Positions 53,009 to 61,044 of a DNA stretch of 64,000 bases are shown one piece after another. Numbering within the stretch: the stretch's first letter is position 1; each line of letters opens with the position of its first letter. The DNA lies in assembly GCF_900108245.1 (NCBI RefSeq), contig NZ_FNUY01000001.1:248001-312000 (forward strand), read 5' to 3'. The translations under genes and the position numbers were made by a program. The stretch comes from Allobosea lathyri (GTDB lineage Bacteria; Pseudomonadota; Alphaproteobacteria; Rhizobiales; Beijerinckiaceae). The notes under the pieces were generated by a model that was not told the origin of the DNA, did no database searches, and saw only the letters and a program-made list of their open reading frames with translations.

Positions 53009-54060
53009 CCGTCCATACGCCTCTCCGCAGCATCGACGCGCTGGTCGCGCGCGGGCTCGTCGCGCCCGAGCGGCGTGAGCCGCTGGACGCGGTCGCGAGG
53101 CGCTACGCCGTCTCGGTGACGCCGGCGATGGCTGAGCTCATCGACCCGGCCGACCCGGCGGATCCGATCGCACGCCAGTTCATCCCCGATGCTGCCGAAC
53201 TCGTCACCCTGCCGCAGGAACTGGCCGATCCGATCGGTGACGCCGCGCATTCGCCGGTCGAGGGCGTCGTCCATCGCTACCCCGATCGCGCCTTGCTCAA
53301 GCTCGTCCATGCCTGCCCGGTCTATTGCCGCTTCTGCTTCCGGCGCGAGATGGTCGGGCCGGGGGGCGATGCGCTGACCGGCGGCAAGCTCGATGCGGCA
53401 TTGGCCTATCTCGCCTCCCACCCGGAGATCTGGGAGGTCATCATGACCGGCGGGGACCCGCTGATCCTCTCTGCGCGGCGCCTGCGCGAGATCGCGAAGC
53501 GGCTGGCGGATATCGGCCACATCAAGATCGCGCGCTGGCATACGCGCGTGCCGATGGTGCAGCCCGAACGCATCACCGCTGACTATGCCCGGGCGCTGCT
53601 GATCCCCGGCAAGGCAAGCTATATCGCGGTTCACGCTAACCATCCGCGCGAGTTCTCGGAGGCTGCGCGCGTCGCGCTCGCTCGCCTCGCGGATGCCGGC
53701 CACGTGCTGCTGAGCCAGAGCGTGCTGCTCAAGGGCGTCAACGCCGATGTCGCGACGCTGGGAGCGCTGATGCGCGCCTTCGTCGAGAACCGGGTCAAAC
53801 CCTATTACCTGCACCATCCGGATCTGGCGCCCGGCACCTCGCAGTTCCGGCTTTCGCTGGAAGAGGGGCAGGCCCTCGTGAAAAGCCTGCGCGGACATCT
53901 TTCAGGGCTGTGCCAGCCGACCTATATCCTCGACATCCCCGGCGGTGCGGGCAAGATTCCGGTCGGCCCCGCCTTTCTCTCAGGCTGCGAGACGACACCC
54001 GGCGTGGAAGCGTTCGCCGAGGATCGCCATGGCGAGCTTCATCGCTACCCGCCGGCCTGA
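53005..54060 (+). CDS. epmB: EF-P beta-lysylation aminomutase EpmB
   Basis: 351 residues. EpmB is a radical SAM lysine 2,3-aminomutase that makes (R)-beta-lysine for EpmA. The cluster motif is Cys104-x3-Cys108-x2-Cys111 (CPVYCRFCF); the PLP lysine is expected in the C-terminal LSGLCQPTYILDIPGGAGK block. It is translationally coupled to epmA. No epmC hydroxylase is in the window. The tail is shorter than that of lysine 2,3-aminomutases of clostridia, as for all EpmB. Confidence 0.93.
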   Translation: MTVHTPLRSIDALVARGLVAPERREPLDAVARRYAVSVTPAMAELIDPADPADPIARQFIPDAAELVTLPQELADPIGDAAHSPVEGVVHRYPDRALLKLVHACPVYCRFCFRREMVGPGGDALTGGKLDAALAYLASHPEIWEVIMTGGDPLILSARRLREIAKRLADIGHIKIARWHTRVPMVQPERITADYARALLIPGKASYIAVHANHPREFSEAARVALARLADAGHVLLSQSVLLKGVNADVATLGALMRAFVENRVKPYYLHHPDLAPGTSQFRLSLEEGQALVKSLRGHLSGLCQPTYILDIPGGAGKIPVGPAFLSGCETTPGVEAFAEDRHGELHRYPPA

Positions 54061-54101
54061 CGCATAAAATGCCGCAGCAGCCGGCCATGGAAGGACATAC
54101 C

Positions 54102-54746
54102 ATGCAAGAGAAGATGCCGATCGCGATTGTTTCCGACGTCGTCTGCCCCTGGTGCTTCATCGGCAAGGCGCGGCTCGAAAAAGCCCTGGAGACCCATGGC
54201 CTGACCGACCGTGTCGCCATCACCTGGCTCCCCTACGAGCTTAACCCCGACATGCCGGCCGAGGGCATGGACCGTACCGCCTATCTCGACGCCAAGTTCG
54301 GCCCGGGCAAGCGCAAGGAAATCGAGATCAGGCTCTCGGAAGCCGCGCTTGAAAGCGGTGTCACCTTCAACTGGAGCAAGGTGACGAGGAGCGTGAACAC
54401 GCGCATGGCCCATATGCTGATCGCCGCGGCCTCGACTGTGCAGCGTGGCAGCGACATGAAGGCGGCTTTGTTCAAGGCCTATTTCCAGGACGGGCGCGAT
54501 ATCGGCGATATCGATACGCTCGTGGCAATCGCAGTCGAGCAGGGCTTCGACGAGCAGGCGGCGCGCGACGAATTGACAAATGACGAACTGCGCGAAACCA
54601 TCATCGGGCTGGAGGCCCACGCCCAGAAAGTCGGCGTCACCGGCGTTCCGTTCTTCATCATCGACGGCAAGCTTGCCGTCTCCGGCGCGCAGACGGGCGA
54701 GGTCTGGGCTCAGGTGTTCCAGCAGGTGATGCAGGGCGCGGAGTGA
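54102..54746 (+). CDS. DsbA-family oxidoreductase, FrnE-like
   Basis: 214 residues without a signal peptide, so cytoplasmic. The thioredoxin fold carries CPWC (residues 15-18) in SDVVCPWCFIGK and the cis-Pro loop GVTGVPFFIIDGK near 178-190. FrnE-like proteins act as disulfide isomerases or in polyketide and stress pathways. The ATG at 54102 is preceded by GGAAGGAC; earlier in-frame ATGs (54069, 54087) are less well placed. It follows epmB by 41 bases. Confidence 0.88.
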   Translation: MQEKMPIAIVSDVVCPWCFIGKARLEKALETHGLTDRVAITWLPYELNPDMPAEGMDRTAYLDAKFGPGKRKEIEIRLSEAALESGVTFNWSKVTRSVNTRMAHMLIAAASTVQRGSDMKAALFKAYFQDGRDIGDIDTLVAIAVEQGFDEQAARDELTNDELRETIIGLEAHAQKVGVTGVPFFIIDGKLAVSGAQTGEVWAQVFQQVMQGAE

Positions 54747-54846
54747 CGCGTCGCGATTACGGGTCGGCGGAGGCTTCTCCGCTGCGAGCGAGAAGCTGCC
54801 GAAGCGCCGACCACCGCCGCGAATCGTGCTTCGATAGCACGGAAAT

Positions 54847-54885
54847 ATCCCGCCTTCCGGGAGTAGCGAAGCGGAAGTCCGGGAT
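54847..54885. repeat. small extragenic palindrome, family C-like
   Basis: ATCCCG-C-CTTCCG ... CGGAAG-TC-CGGGAT: two nested 6-base arm pairs around a 12-base centre. The outer arms recall the TCCCGG ends of family C. It lies in the 247-base gap before pyrF. Confidence 0.6.
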
Positions 54886-54993
54886 CCAACCTGAGCGGCG
54901 ATAGGCAGCACGTATCAGTGCATCGGCAAGTCACGCCAACTTGCGTCCGCGCTCGAATCATGTCCCTTCCCCGCAAACAGCGGAGGCCGCTCG

Positions 54994-55701
54994 ATGACGC
55001 AGAAGATCAACGACTTGCGCGACCGGATGATCGTCGCGCTCGACGTGCCGACGATCTGGGATGCCTATCGCATCGTGTCCCAGCTCGGCGACGAAGCCAG
55101 TTTCTACAAGATCGGTTACGCGCTCGCCTTCGCCGGCGGGCTTCAGCTCACCCAGCAACTGGTGGCGGAAGGCAAGAAGGTCTTCCTTGATCTCAAGCTG
55201 CACGACATCGGCAACACGGTGACCGAGGGCGTGGCATCGTTGAGCAATCTCGGCGTCGATCTCCTCACCGTGCACGCCTACCCGCAGACCATGCGCGGCG
55301 CGGTGGAGGGACGGGGCGAGGCTGCGCTCAAGCTGCTCGCGGTCACCGCGCTGACCTCCTATGACGATGGCGACCTGCGCGATGCCGGCTATGGCCTCGC
55401 CGTGCGCGATCTGGTCCGTCTGCGCGCCGAACAGGCCCGCACCACCGGCATCGACGGCATCGTCTGCTCTGCCGCCGAGACCGAGATCGTTCGCGACATC
55501 GTCGGCAACGACATGCTGATCGTCACGCCGGGCATCCGCCCCGCCGGCAGCGCTGTCGGCGACCAGAAGCGCACGCTGACCCCGGGCGAAGCCATCCGCG
55601 CCGGCGTCGATCATCTCGTGATCGGGCGTCCCATCATTCGCGCAGCCGACCCGCGCGCAGCGGCGGCCTCGATCATGGACGAGATCGCGGCGGCTTCGTA
55701 A
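54994..55701 (+). CDS. pyrF: orotidine 5'-phosphate decarboxylase
   Basis: 235 residues. PyrF decarboxylates OMP to UMP, the last step of pyrimidine synthesis. The catalytic Asp-x-Lys-x2-Asp motif is in [14 protein letters not shown] (about 60-73). IALDVP-type start (VALDVPT), VTPGIRP and [12 protein letters not shown] are in place. CGGAGGCCGCTCG precedes the ATG. Two DUF1330 genes follow. Confidence 0.96.
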   Translation: MTQKINDLRDRMIVALDVPTIWDAYRIVSQLGDEASFYKIGYALAFAGGLQLTQQLVAEGKKVFLDLKLHDIGNTVTEGVASLSNLGVDLLTVHAYPQTMRGAVEGRGEAALKLLAVTALTSYDDGDLRDAGYGLAVRDLVRLRAEQARTTGIDGIVCSAAETEIVRDIVGNDMLIVTPGIRPAGSAVGDQKRTLTPGEAIRAGVDHLVIGRPIIRAADPRAAAASIMDEIAAAS

Positions 55702-55744
55702 GCTGCACGCCACAAGGCCGAACCTCCAGATACGGATGCTGAAA

Positions 55745-56032
55745 ATGCCCAAGGGATATGTGATTGGCCGCGCCAAGGTGACCGACGCGACGAAATGGGC
55801 GGTCTATGCCGCCAGGTCTTCCGAGGTGATGAAGATCTATGGCGGCACGCCGATCGTGCGTGGCGGCCAGATGACGGTTGCGGAAGGCGAAGGCCGGGCC
55901 CGCAACATCATCATCGAATTCGCTGACTTCCAATCGGCCAAGGCCTACGCGGCGTCGCCCGAATATGCCGAGGCCCGCAAGCTGCGCGAAGGTGCCGGCG
56001 AGATCGATCTCGTCGTCGTCGAAGGAGCCTGA
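55745..56032 (+). CDS. DUF1330 protein, first of a pair
   Basis: 95 residues from the ATG at 55745, where the conserved MPKGYVIGRAKV begins; an ATG at 55736 is also possible. DUF1330 proteins are small ferredoxin-like, dimeric alpha/beta-barrel units of unknown function. Here SSEVMKIYGGTPIVRGGQMTVAEG and IIEFADFQSAKAYAASPEYAEARKLR are typical. It is a paralogue of the next gene, 3 bases downstream. Confidence 0.85.
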   Translation: MPKGYVIGRAKVTDATKWAVYAARSSEVMKIYGGTPIVRGGQMTVAEGEGRARNIIIEFADFQSAKAYAASPEYAEARKLREGAGEIDLVVVEGA

Positions 56033-56035
56033 GCC

Positions 56036-56344
56036 ATGGCGAAGGGCTATTGGATCGCGCGCGTCGACGTCGAGAATGACGAGGAATACGCCAAATATCG
56101 CGGCTTGAACGCGGTCGCCTTCGCCAAATACGGCGCGAAGTTTCTCGTTCGCGGCGGCGAATACAAGCTCGCGCGCGGTGAGGGCCGCAAGCACAACGTC
56201 GTCATCGAATTCAAGGACGAGGCGACTGCGCGCGCCTGCTACGCCTCTCCCGAATACCAGGAGGCGATCAAGCATCTGGCGCAGGCCGGTCAGTCCGATC
56301 TGGTCATCATCGGTGGCTATGACGGCTCCCAGCCCGGCGAGTAG
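56036..56344 (+). CDS. DUF1330 protein, second of a pair
   Basis: 102 residues. Same family as the preceding gene: MAKGYWIARVDVENDEEYAKY, then KYGAKFLVRGGEYKLARGEG, then VVIEFKDEATARACYASPEYQEAIK. The two share the order of motifs but differ in many positions, so the duplication is old. GGAGCCTGAGCC from the tail of gene one serves as its ribosome site. They may form a heterodimer. Confidence 0.87.
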   Translation: MAKGYWIARVDVENDEEYAKYRGLNAVAFAKYGAKFLVRGGEYKLARGEGRKHNVVIEFKDEATARACYASPEYQEAIKHLAQAGQSDLVIIGGYDGSQPGE

Positions 56345-56370
56345 CCTTCCGGTGGTTTAATGAACCCACA

Positions 56371-56475
56371 GTCATCCCGGGCGACCGCAGGGAGACCCGG
56401 GATCCATTCCGGAGCCTGACGGGGTAGCATTCAGGAATGGATCCCGGGTCTGCGCTGGGCTCCGCCCGGGATGAC
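56371..56475. repeat. extragenic palindromic element, family C, long copy
   Basis: Outer arms GTCATCCCGGGC (56371-56382) and GCCCGGGATGAC (56464-56475), with inner CCCGGGATCCATTCC and GGAATGGATCCCGGG, so the 105 bases fold into a long interrupted hairpin. It ends 15 bases before the anmK start. Confidence 0.9.
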
Positions 56476-56489
56476 CGTCCTGTATTGTC

Positions 56490-57620
56490 ATGAAATGCCG
56501 GGGTCTCATGCGGTCTTTGGAACAGGGTAGCCTCACCGCGATCGGCGTCATCAGCGGCACCTCGATGGACGGCATCGACGTCTCCGTCGTCACCAGCGAC
56601 GGGCGCGATGCGGTGTCGTTCGGCGCGGGCGCTTCTTATCCCTATCGCGACTCGACGCGCCGCGACCTGCAGGCGCTGATCGCTGATGCCGATCGTGCAT
56701 CGGCCGAGCCGCTGGTCGAACTGGAGGCCGCCGTCACGGCCGACCATCTCGCGGCGATCGAGCGTTTCATCGCCGACCACGGGCTCGACAAAGCGGCGAT
56801 CGATCTCGTCGGACTGCACGGCCAGACGGTCTACCACCGCCCGCAGCGACGCTTCACCCGGCAGATGATCGACGGGCCAGCTGTCGCGGCTGCTCTCGGC
56901 ATCCCCACCATCGATCGTTTCCGCTATGCCGATGTCGCGGCTGGCGGGGAGGGCGCGCCCTTCGCGCCGCTCTATCATCGCGCCCTGGCGCAGGGGATGG
57001 AGCAACCCGTCATGGTGCTCAATCTCGGCGGCGTCGGCAATGTCACCTATATCGACGGGGAGGCGGTCGTCGCCTTCGACACCGGCCCCGCCAGCGCGAT
57101 CCTCGACGATTTCGTGCTGCGCCGGCTCGGGCGGCCCTATGACGCCGACGGCGCGCTGGCGGCGGGCGGCAAGGTCCATGACGATCTCGTCTCCGGCTTC
57201 ATGGCCAACCCGTTCTTCGACCGGCCGGCGCCGAAATCGCTCGACCGCAATGATTTTCATCGCCGGGCGCAGGTGGTCGAGCCGCTGTCGGACGCCGATG
57301 GTGCCGCGACGCTGGCAGCCTTCACCATCGAGAGCCTGGTCGCGGCTCTGCGCCATGTTCCGCGAGTGCCCAGACGCTGGCTCGTGGGCGGTGGCGGCCG
57401 GCTCAACCGCCATTTCATGGCGCGGCTGGCGCAACGCCTCGGCGTGCCCGTCGAGCCGGTCGAGGCCGCGGGCTGGGACGGCGATGCGCTGGAAGCGCAG
57501 ACCTTCGCCTATCTCGCCATACGCTCGGTCAAGGGCCTGCCGCTCAGCCTGCCCGGCACGACAGGCGTGCCCGAGCCATTGACCGGCGGCAGGCTGAACC
57601 GGCCGGATCAGGCGCGGTAG
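56490..57620 (+). CDS. anmK: anhydro-N-acetylmuramic acid kinase
   Basis: 376 residues. AnmK phosphorylates anhydro-MurNAc from recycled wall to MurNAc-6-P. The actin-like ATPase start VISGTSMDGIDVSVV (about 20-34), VGLHGQTVYH and the VFDTGPA-type block (VAFDTGPAS) are clear. An ATG at 56508 would also fit. It is convergent with and overlaps the 3' end of the SDR gene by 13 bases. It starts immediately after a palindromic repeat, so its leader mRNA may be hairpin-rich. Confidence 0.93.
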   Translation: MKCRGLMRSLEQGSLTAIGVISGTSMDGIDVSVVTSDGRDAVSFGAGASYPYRDSTRRDLQALIADADRASAEPLVELEAAVTADHLAAIERFIADHGLDKAAIDLVGLHGQTVYHRPQRRFTRQMIDGPAVAAALGIPTIDRFRYADVAAGGEGAPFAPLYHRALAQGMEQPVMVLNLGGVGNVTYIDGEAVVAFDTGPASAILDDFVLRRLGRPYDADGALAAGGKVHDDLVSGFMANPFFDRPAPKSLDRNDFHRRAQVVEPLSDADGAATLAAFTIESLVAALRHVPRVPRRWLVGGGGRLNRHFMARLAQRLGVPVEPVEAAGWDGDALEAQTFAYLAIRSVKGLPLSLPGTTGVPEPLTGGRLNRPDQAR

Positions 57621-58375
57621 GCCGCGCCGCCATCGACATCGAGCACGGCGCCGCTGACATAGCCGCAAGCCGGCGATGCCAGGAATGCCGCCGCGCTGGC
57701 GATCTCGTCGGGCTCGATTAGCCGGTCGAGCGGCAGGTTCGTCAGAACCTCCTCCCAGCGCGATTCGTCGCCAAGATTCGCCTTTGCCCGCGTCTTGCTG
57801 AGCGAGATGATGCGGTCGGTTCGCGTCTGCGAGGGGTTGATGCCGAAGACGCGCACGCCCCAATCGACAGATTTGCCGCCGACCGCGCCGGTGAAGGCCA
57901 TCAGCGCCGCATTGCCGGTGCCGCCACAGACATAATCGTAGCGCGGGCTGCGTCCGGCGCCGCCGATGATGTTGACGATAACGCCCGAGCGACGCTCCTT
58001 CATCTGAGCAAGATAGAGCTTGGTCAGGTGGATATAGCCCATCACCTTGAGCGCCCAGGCCTGCTCCCATGTCTCCATCGACAGGTCGAGCAGGCCGCCG
58101 CCGGGAATGGCGCCGGCATTGTTCACGAGCACGTCGACATCGCCGAAGGCGGCGGCGACACGCTCGCGCTCCGCACCCTGCGACAGGTCGGCGGCGAATG
58201 TCGCGACACGGTTGGCTTCCCCGAGCGTGGTGGCGGTCGCAGCAAGGCGCGTCGCGTCGCGGGCCACGAGGACGACGGAGCAGCCCTCGGCCAGGAAGAT
58301 GCGGGCGCAGGCCTCGCCTATGCCCTTGGAGCCGCCGGTAATCAGCACACGACGACCGCTGAGTTTCAGGTCCAT
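57608..58375 (-). CDS. SDR-family protein lacking the usual Ser and Lys
   Basis: 255 residues. The short-chain dehydrogenase fold is plain: cofactor loop TGGSKGIGEA (about 13-22), NNAG near residue 88, C-terminal GAVLDVDGGAAYRA. The active-site zone, NIIGGAGRSPRYDYVCGGTG, keeps a tyrosine but has Gly where the Tyr-x3-Lys lysine should be and no serine at the usual place. I recall a SDR branch with a YxxG form, so this is probably a subfamily trait rather than decay. It is co-directed with an enoyl-CoA hydratase gene 33 bases upstream. The catalytic role is unknown. Confidence 0.85.
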   Translation of the reverse strand: MDLKLSGRRVLITGGSKGIGEACARIFLAEGCSVVLVARDATRLAATATTLGEANRVATFAADLSQGAERERVAAAFGDVDVLVNNAGAIPGGGLLDLSMETWEQAWALKVMGYIHLTKLYLAQMKERRSGVIVNIIGGAGRSPRYDYVCGGTGNAALMAFTGAVGGKSVDWGVRVFGINPSQTRTDRIISLSKTRAKANLGDESRWEEVLTNLPLDRLIEPDEIASAAAFLASPACGYVSGAVLDVDGGAAYRA

Positions 58376-58408
58376 GTCACAATCCTCGATCGTTTGTCCG
58401 GTTGGATA

Positions 58409-59191
58409 TCATTCGCCGCTGAAGACGGGCTCGCGCTTGTCCCTGAAGGCCTGCTGACCTTCCAGATAATCGGCGCTGGCGAAACAGGCGGCGATCGCGG
58501 CCTCCACTGAAGCAACATCGCGCTCCGCTTCAGGCCGGGCCAGTTCGATCATGGCCCGCTTGACCGCATTCAGCGTGAGGGGCGCGTTGCTGGAGACCTG
58601 GGCGAGATATTCGCAGACCTCCCGCTCGAACCGCTCGGCAGTCCAGAGCATGTTGACAATGCCGAGCCGCAGCGCCTCTTCGGCGGCGACGATTCTCGCA
58701 CTCAGCAGAAGGTCGGTCGTGGGTCCCATTCCGAGCTTGGTCACGAGCATGCGCACGCCCTCATAGGCATAGCCCAGGCCCAGGCGCGCGGCGGGAATGC
58801 GAAAGCGGCTGTCATTGCGCGCGAGCCGCAGGTCGCAACTCATCGCGAGCCCGAAACCGCCGCCAAAGCAGATGCCACGGATGACAGCGATGCTCGGCTT
58901 TCCGGCGCCGGCCAGAGCAGCGCAGCCCCGAGCGAAAACGTCGTCATAAGCCGTCATGGCCTGCTGGCTGTCGCGCTTCTCGCCGAATTGCGAGATATCG
59001 GCTCCAGCGCAGAAGGCGCGCTCGCCCTCTCCGGTGACGACGATGGCGCGCACGCTCCGGTCGGCTTCCGCGCGAGCGACAAGCCCGGGCAGGCTTGCCC
59101 ACATCTCGAAGGTCATGGCGTTCAGCTTGTCGGTTTGCGCAATCACCAACCGCGCAACGCCGGCTTCCGTCTCGTAGCGAATGCTCGCCAT
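58409..59191 (-). CDS. enoyl-CoA hydratase/isomerase family protein
   Basis: 260 residues from the ATG at 59191 (GGGAAAG upstream); an ATG at 59206 is weaker. The crotonase fold is evident: AFCAGADISQF (oxyanion loop), then GICFGGGFGLAMSCDLRLA, then IPAARLGLGYAYEGVRMLV. The first catalytic Glu of hydratases is at the GGGFGLA position where Phe/Gly occurs, and the second Glu position near YAYEG holds Glu; which activity it has (hydratase, isomerase, hydrolase) is uncertain. It probably forms an operon with the SDR gene. Confidence 0.87.
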   Translation of the reverse strand: MASIRYETEAGVARLVIAQTDKLNAMTFEMWASLPGLVARAEADRSVRAIVVTGEGERAFCAGADISQFGEKRDSQQAMTAYDDVFARGCAALAGAGKPSIAVIRGICFGGGFGLAMSCDLRLARNDSRFRIPAARLGLGYAYEGVRMLVTKLGMGPTTDLLLSARIVAAEEALRLGIVNMLWTAERFEREVCEYLAQVSSNAPLTLNAVKRAMIELARPEAERDVASVEAAIAACFASADYLEGQQAFRDKREPVFSGE

Positions 59192-59775
59192 GCCGATCTT
59201 TCCCATGTCCGAGCGCGAGCCGGGCTGTTTTTACCCGCCGCCGCGCAGTGCTGCCGGCAGGCTAGACCATTCCTGCCGGCGTGACGTCCGACAGTGCGCG
59301 GAACCGCCGGCCGAAAAATGCATGCCTCGATCGTCGCGCTGGGAGTATGCGGCGGTTCCTGCAATGCGAGGCCCCAGTTGGGAGGTGCCAAGGCGATGTT
59401 TGAAGGATCTTATGACGAGAGAATGCCGACTATTCCCGTGGCGAAAATCAGATGGCGGTCTCGTATTCGCCTGACCAAGCGTTCCTCCGAATAGTCATGC
59501 GCGGGGCGCACAGAACAGGTCGGATTCGGCGGTAAATCGCGGGTTTCACCGGAATGAGCGCGCAATTTTATCCGTCATTTGAATGACGAACATATTTGCG
59601 GGACAGAGATATAATTTGATCGAACGGCTGAAATGGAGCCAGATTTATGTCTTCGCCCTAAGAGATATCTGCTTTTCGATCTTCTTCACGAGTCCTGGTA
59701 TTTGCTTCGGGGTAGCCGATGAAATCCGGATCGTCTCGACCGCCTCCCAAGGGCTCTTCGCCGTGCCGCCTCCAC
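59192..59775. other. 584-base gap between the LuxR-type gene and the hydratase gene
   Basis: The longest gap in the window. It holds an inverted repeat GCCGGCAGG / CCTGCCGGC (59253-59261, 59272-59280) about 62-90 bases upstream of the hydratase start, a palindrome at 59573-59588, and a stretch (about 59560-59730) clearly more AT-rich than the rest. An open frame starting at 59583 runs into antisense of the LuxR-type gene and has no family features. I see no supportable gene. Confidence 0.5.
59573..59588. promoter_or_regulatory. operator-like palindrome CGTCATT-TG-AATGACG
   Basis: Perfect 7-base arms with a 2-base centre, in the AT-rich part of the gap, 382 bases upstream of the hydratase/SDR operon and 188 bases past the stop of the LuxR-type gene. 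A binding site for a dimeric regulator is plausible. Confidence 0.4.
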
Positions 59776-60918
59776 CTAGCGCGAACGCAGCGGCAGGGCG
59801 GCGCTGCGCAGCAGCGAGACGAGCTGGCTCTGCTGGCGTGTGTCGGTCTTCTGGAAAATGCGCGCCAGATGGGTCCGCGCCGTCGAGATGCGCACGCCCT
59901 GAACCTCGGCCGCCTCGGCGAGGGACATCCCGCCGGCGAGAGCGGAGGCGAATTTCGCCTCGGTATCGGTCAGGTCGAAGAGCTGCCGGGCGCAGGCGAT
60001 GAGATCGGTCGCCATCTGCAGCGGCCGGAGCGCGATCATGACCCTGCTATGCGGCTCGACGAGCGCGGAAGCGGCTACTGCCGGCATGACGCAGGCCGAG
60101 AGAGGGTGCACCCGATCGCCGCCGCCCTGAACGATCATGCTGCAGCGTTGCTCGGCCAGCGGGTCGGCTGCGGCGCGCAGCGCGCCCTCGACAAGCTGCT
60201 TCAACTGTCGCTGGTCGATCGCCGCCCGCGCGAACAGACGGCCCTGACGAAGGCCGATCGCGGCTTCCGGGTCGGCAAGGATCTCATCGGCCCCCTCATT
60301 GGCGTAGACGATGCGCATGTCGCGATCGACGATGACGATTCCCAGCGCCAGCGTATCGAGCGCCCCACGGGCCTCGTCCCGTTGCATCCGCAAGTGTCCG
60401 ACCTGACGGCTGATCTCGGAAACCCGCCTCAGCACCGGAAACAGTCTTTCGAGCAAGGCGCAATCGGCAGCGTCGAACGCATCTTGGGTTCGCCCGCGCT
60501 GAACGTCGAAGAACCAGAAGGACTGGCCCGCTTCGAGCAGGCGGCAGGCGATGCCGCCATACATGTCCTGTGGCGCCATCCATTCCTGCCACATGCGGCT
60601 GGAGCGCAGGCCGTTTTCGCCGAACACGTCCCGGTCCCGATAGACATCGCCGAGTGGAATGGCCCTGACGACATCGGCCATCACCGCGAAATCCTGGGCG
60701 AGATCGCCAAAGCAGCGCCGCTCCAGCGCTTCGTCGGCGTTGGTGCCGATCGCATCGCCGCTTTTCATATTGGGGCCGACGCGCGCGAAGCAGGCTTTCG
60801 ATCCGTCGAAGAGCTGCCGGAGTTGTTCGATCGCGATCGGCATCTGCTCCGCGTCGAGCGCGCCCGCAAGCAAGGTGTCGACGGCAGTCATCACGGCATC
60901 GACGTTCGGACCCGACAT
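59776..60918 (-). CDS. LuxR-type HTH regulator with PAS-like sensor
   Basis: 380 residues from the ATG at 60918, chosen because GAGGGG lies 6-7 bases upstream; GTG at 60939 and ATG at 60933 lack such a site. The C-terminal LuxR-type HTH spans about 310-375 (LTDTEAKFASALAGGMSLAEAAEVQGVRISTARTHLARIF). A PAS-like segment (DTLALGIVIVDRDMRIVYANEGADEIL) lies near 195-225. The N-terminal 180 residues may be a further sensor. No cognate kinase or phosphorylatable receiver is present, so it senses directly or through PAS. Targets are unknown. Confidence 0.87.
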   Translation of the reverse strand: MSGPNVDAVMTAVDTLLAGALDAEQMPIAIEQLRQLFDGSKACFARVGPNMKSGDAIGTNADEALERRCFGDLAQDFAVMADVVRAIPLGDVYRDRDVFGENGLRSSRMWQEWMAPQDMYGGIACRLLEAGQSFWFFDVQRGRTQDAFDAADCALLERLFPVLRRVSEISRQVGHLRMQRDEARGALDTLALGIVIVDRDMRIVYANEGADEILADPEAAIGLRQGRLFARAAIDQRQLKQLVEGALRAAADPLAEQRCSMIVQGGGDRVHPLSACVMPAVAASALVEPHSRVMIALRPLQMATDLIACARQLFDLTDTEAKFASALAGGMSLAEAAEVQGVRISTARTHLARIFQKTDTRQQSQLVSLLRSAALPLRSR

Positions 60919-60983
60919 GATCGCCCCTCGCATTGACACATCGGCAGCCTCTGGCGGGCTGCGTCAACGGAAAGCTAGCAGTA

Positions 60984-61005
60984 TGGACTTCTTTCGGAAA
61001 GTCCA
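60984..61005. promoter_or_regulatory. inverted repeat TGGACTT-N8-AAGTCCA
   Basis: Perfect 7-base arms with an 8-base centre, 66 bases upstream of the LuxR-type start and 40 bases past the kinase stop. It could be an autoregulatory site for the LuxR-type protein, or a hairpin at the end of the kinase mRNA; there is no T-run in the right place for a terminator. Confidence 0.35.
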
Positions 61006-61044
61006 AAAACAATCCATAATCACAGCCGGTGAGCGGCGTGGTTT

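Noticed and set aside
56307..58070. 587-codon open frame antisense to anmK that also overlaps the SDR gene in another frame
   Set aside because: Both anmK and the SDR are supported by motifs; this frame is a shadow.
57608..58375. Calling the SDR a pseudogene
   Set aside because: The frame is intact and full-length with normal NAD loop and C-terminus; loss of Lys and Ser looks like a subfamily feature.
59583..60002. Possible gene in the AT-rich gap upstream of the hydratase
   Set aside because: Only the first ~65 codons are outside the LuxR-type gene; there is no ribosome site, and the composition changes at the gene border. Described as a gap instead.
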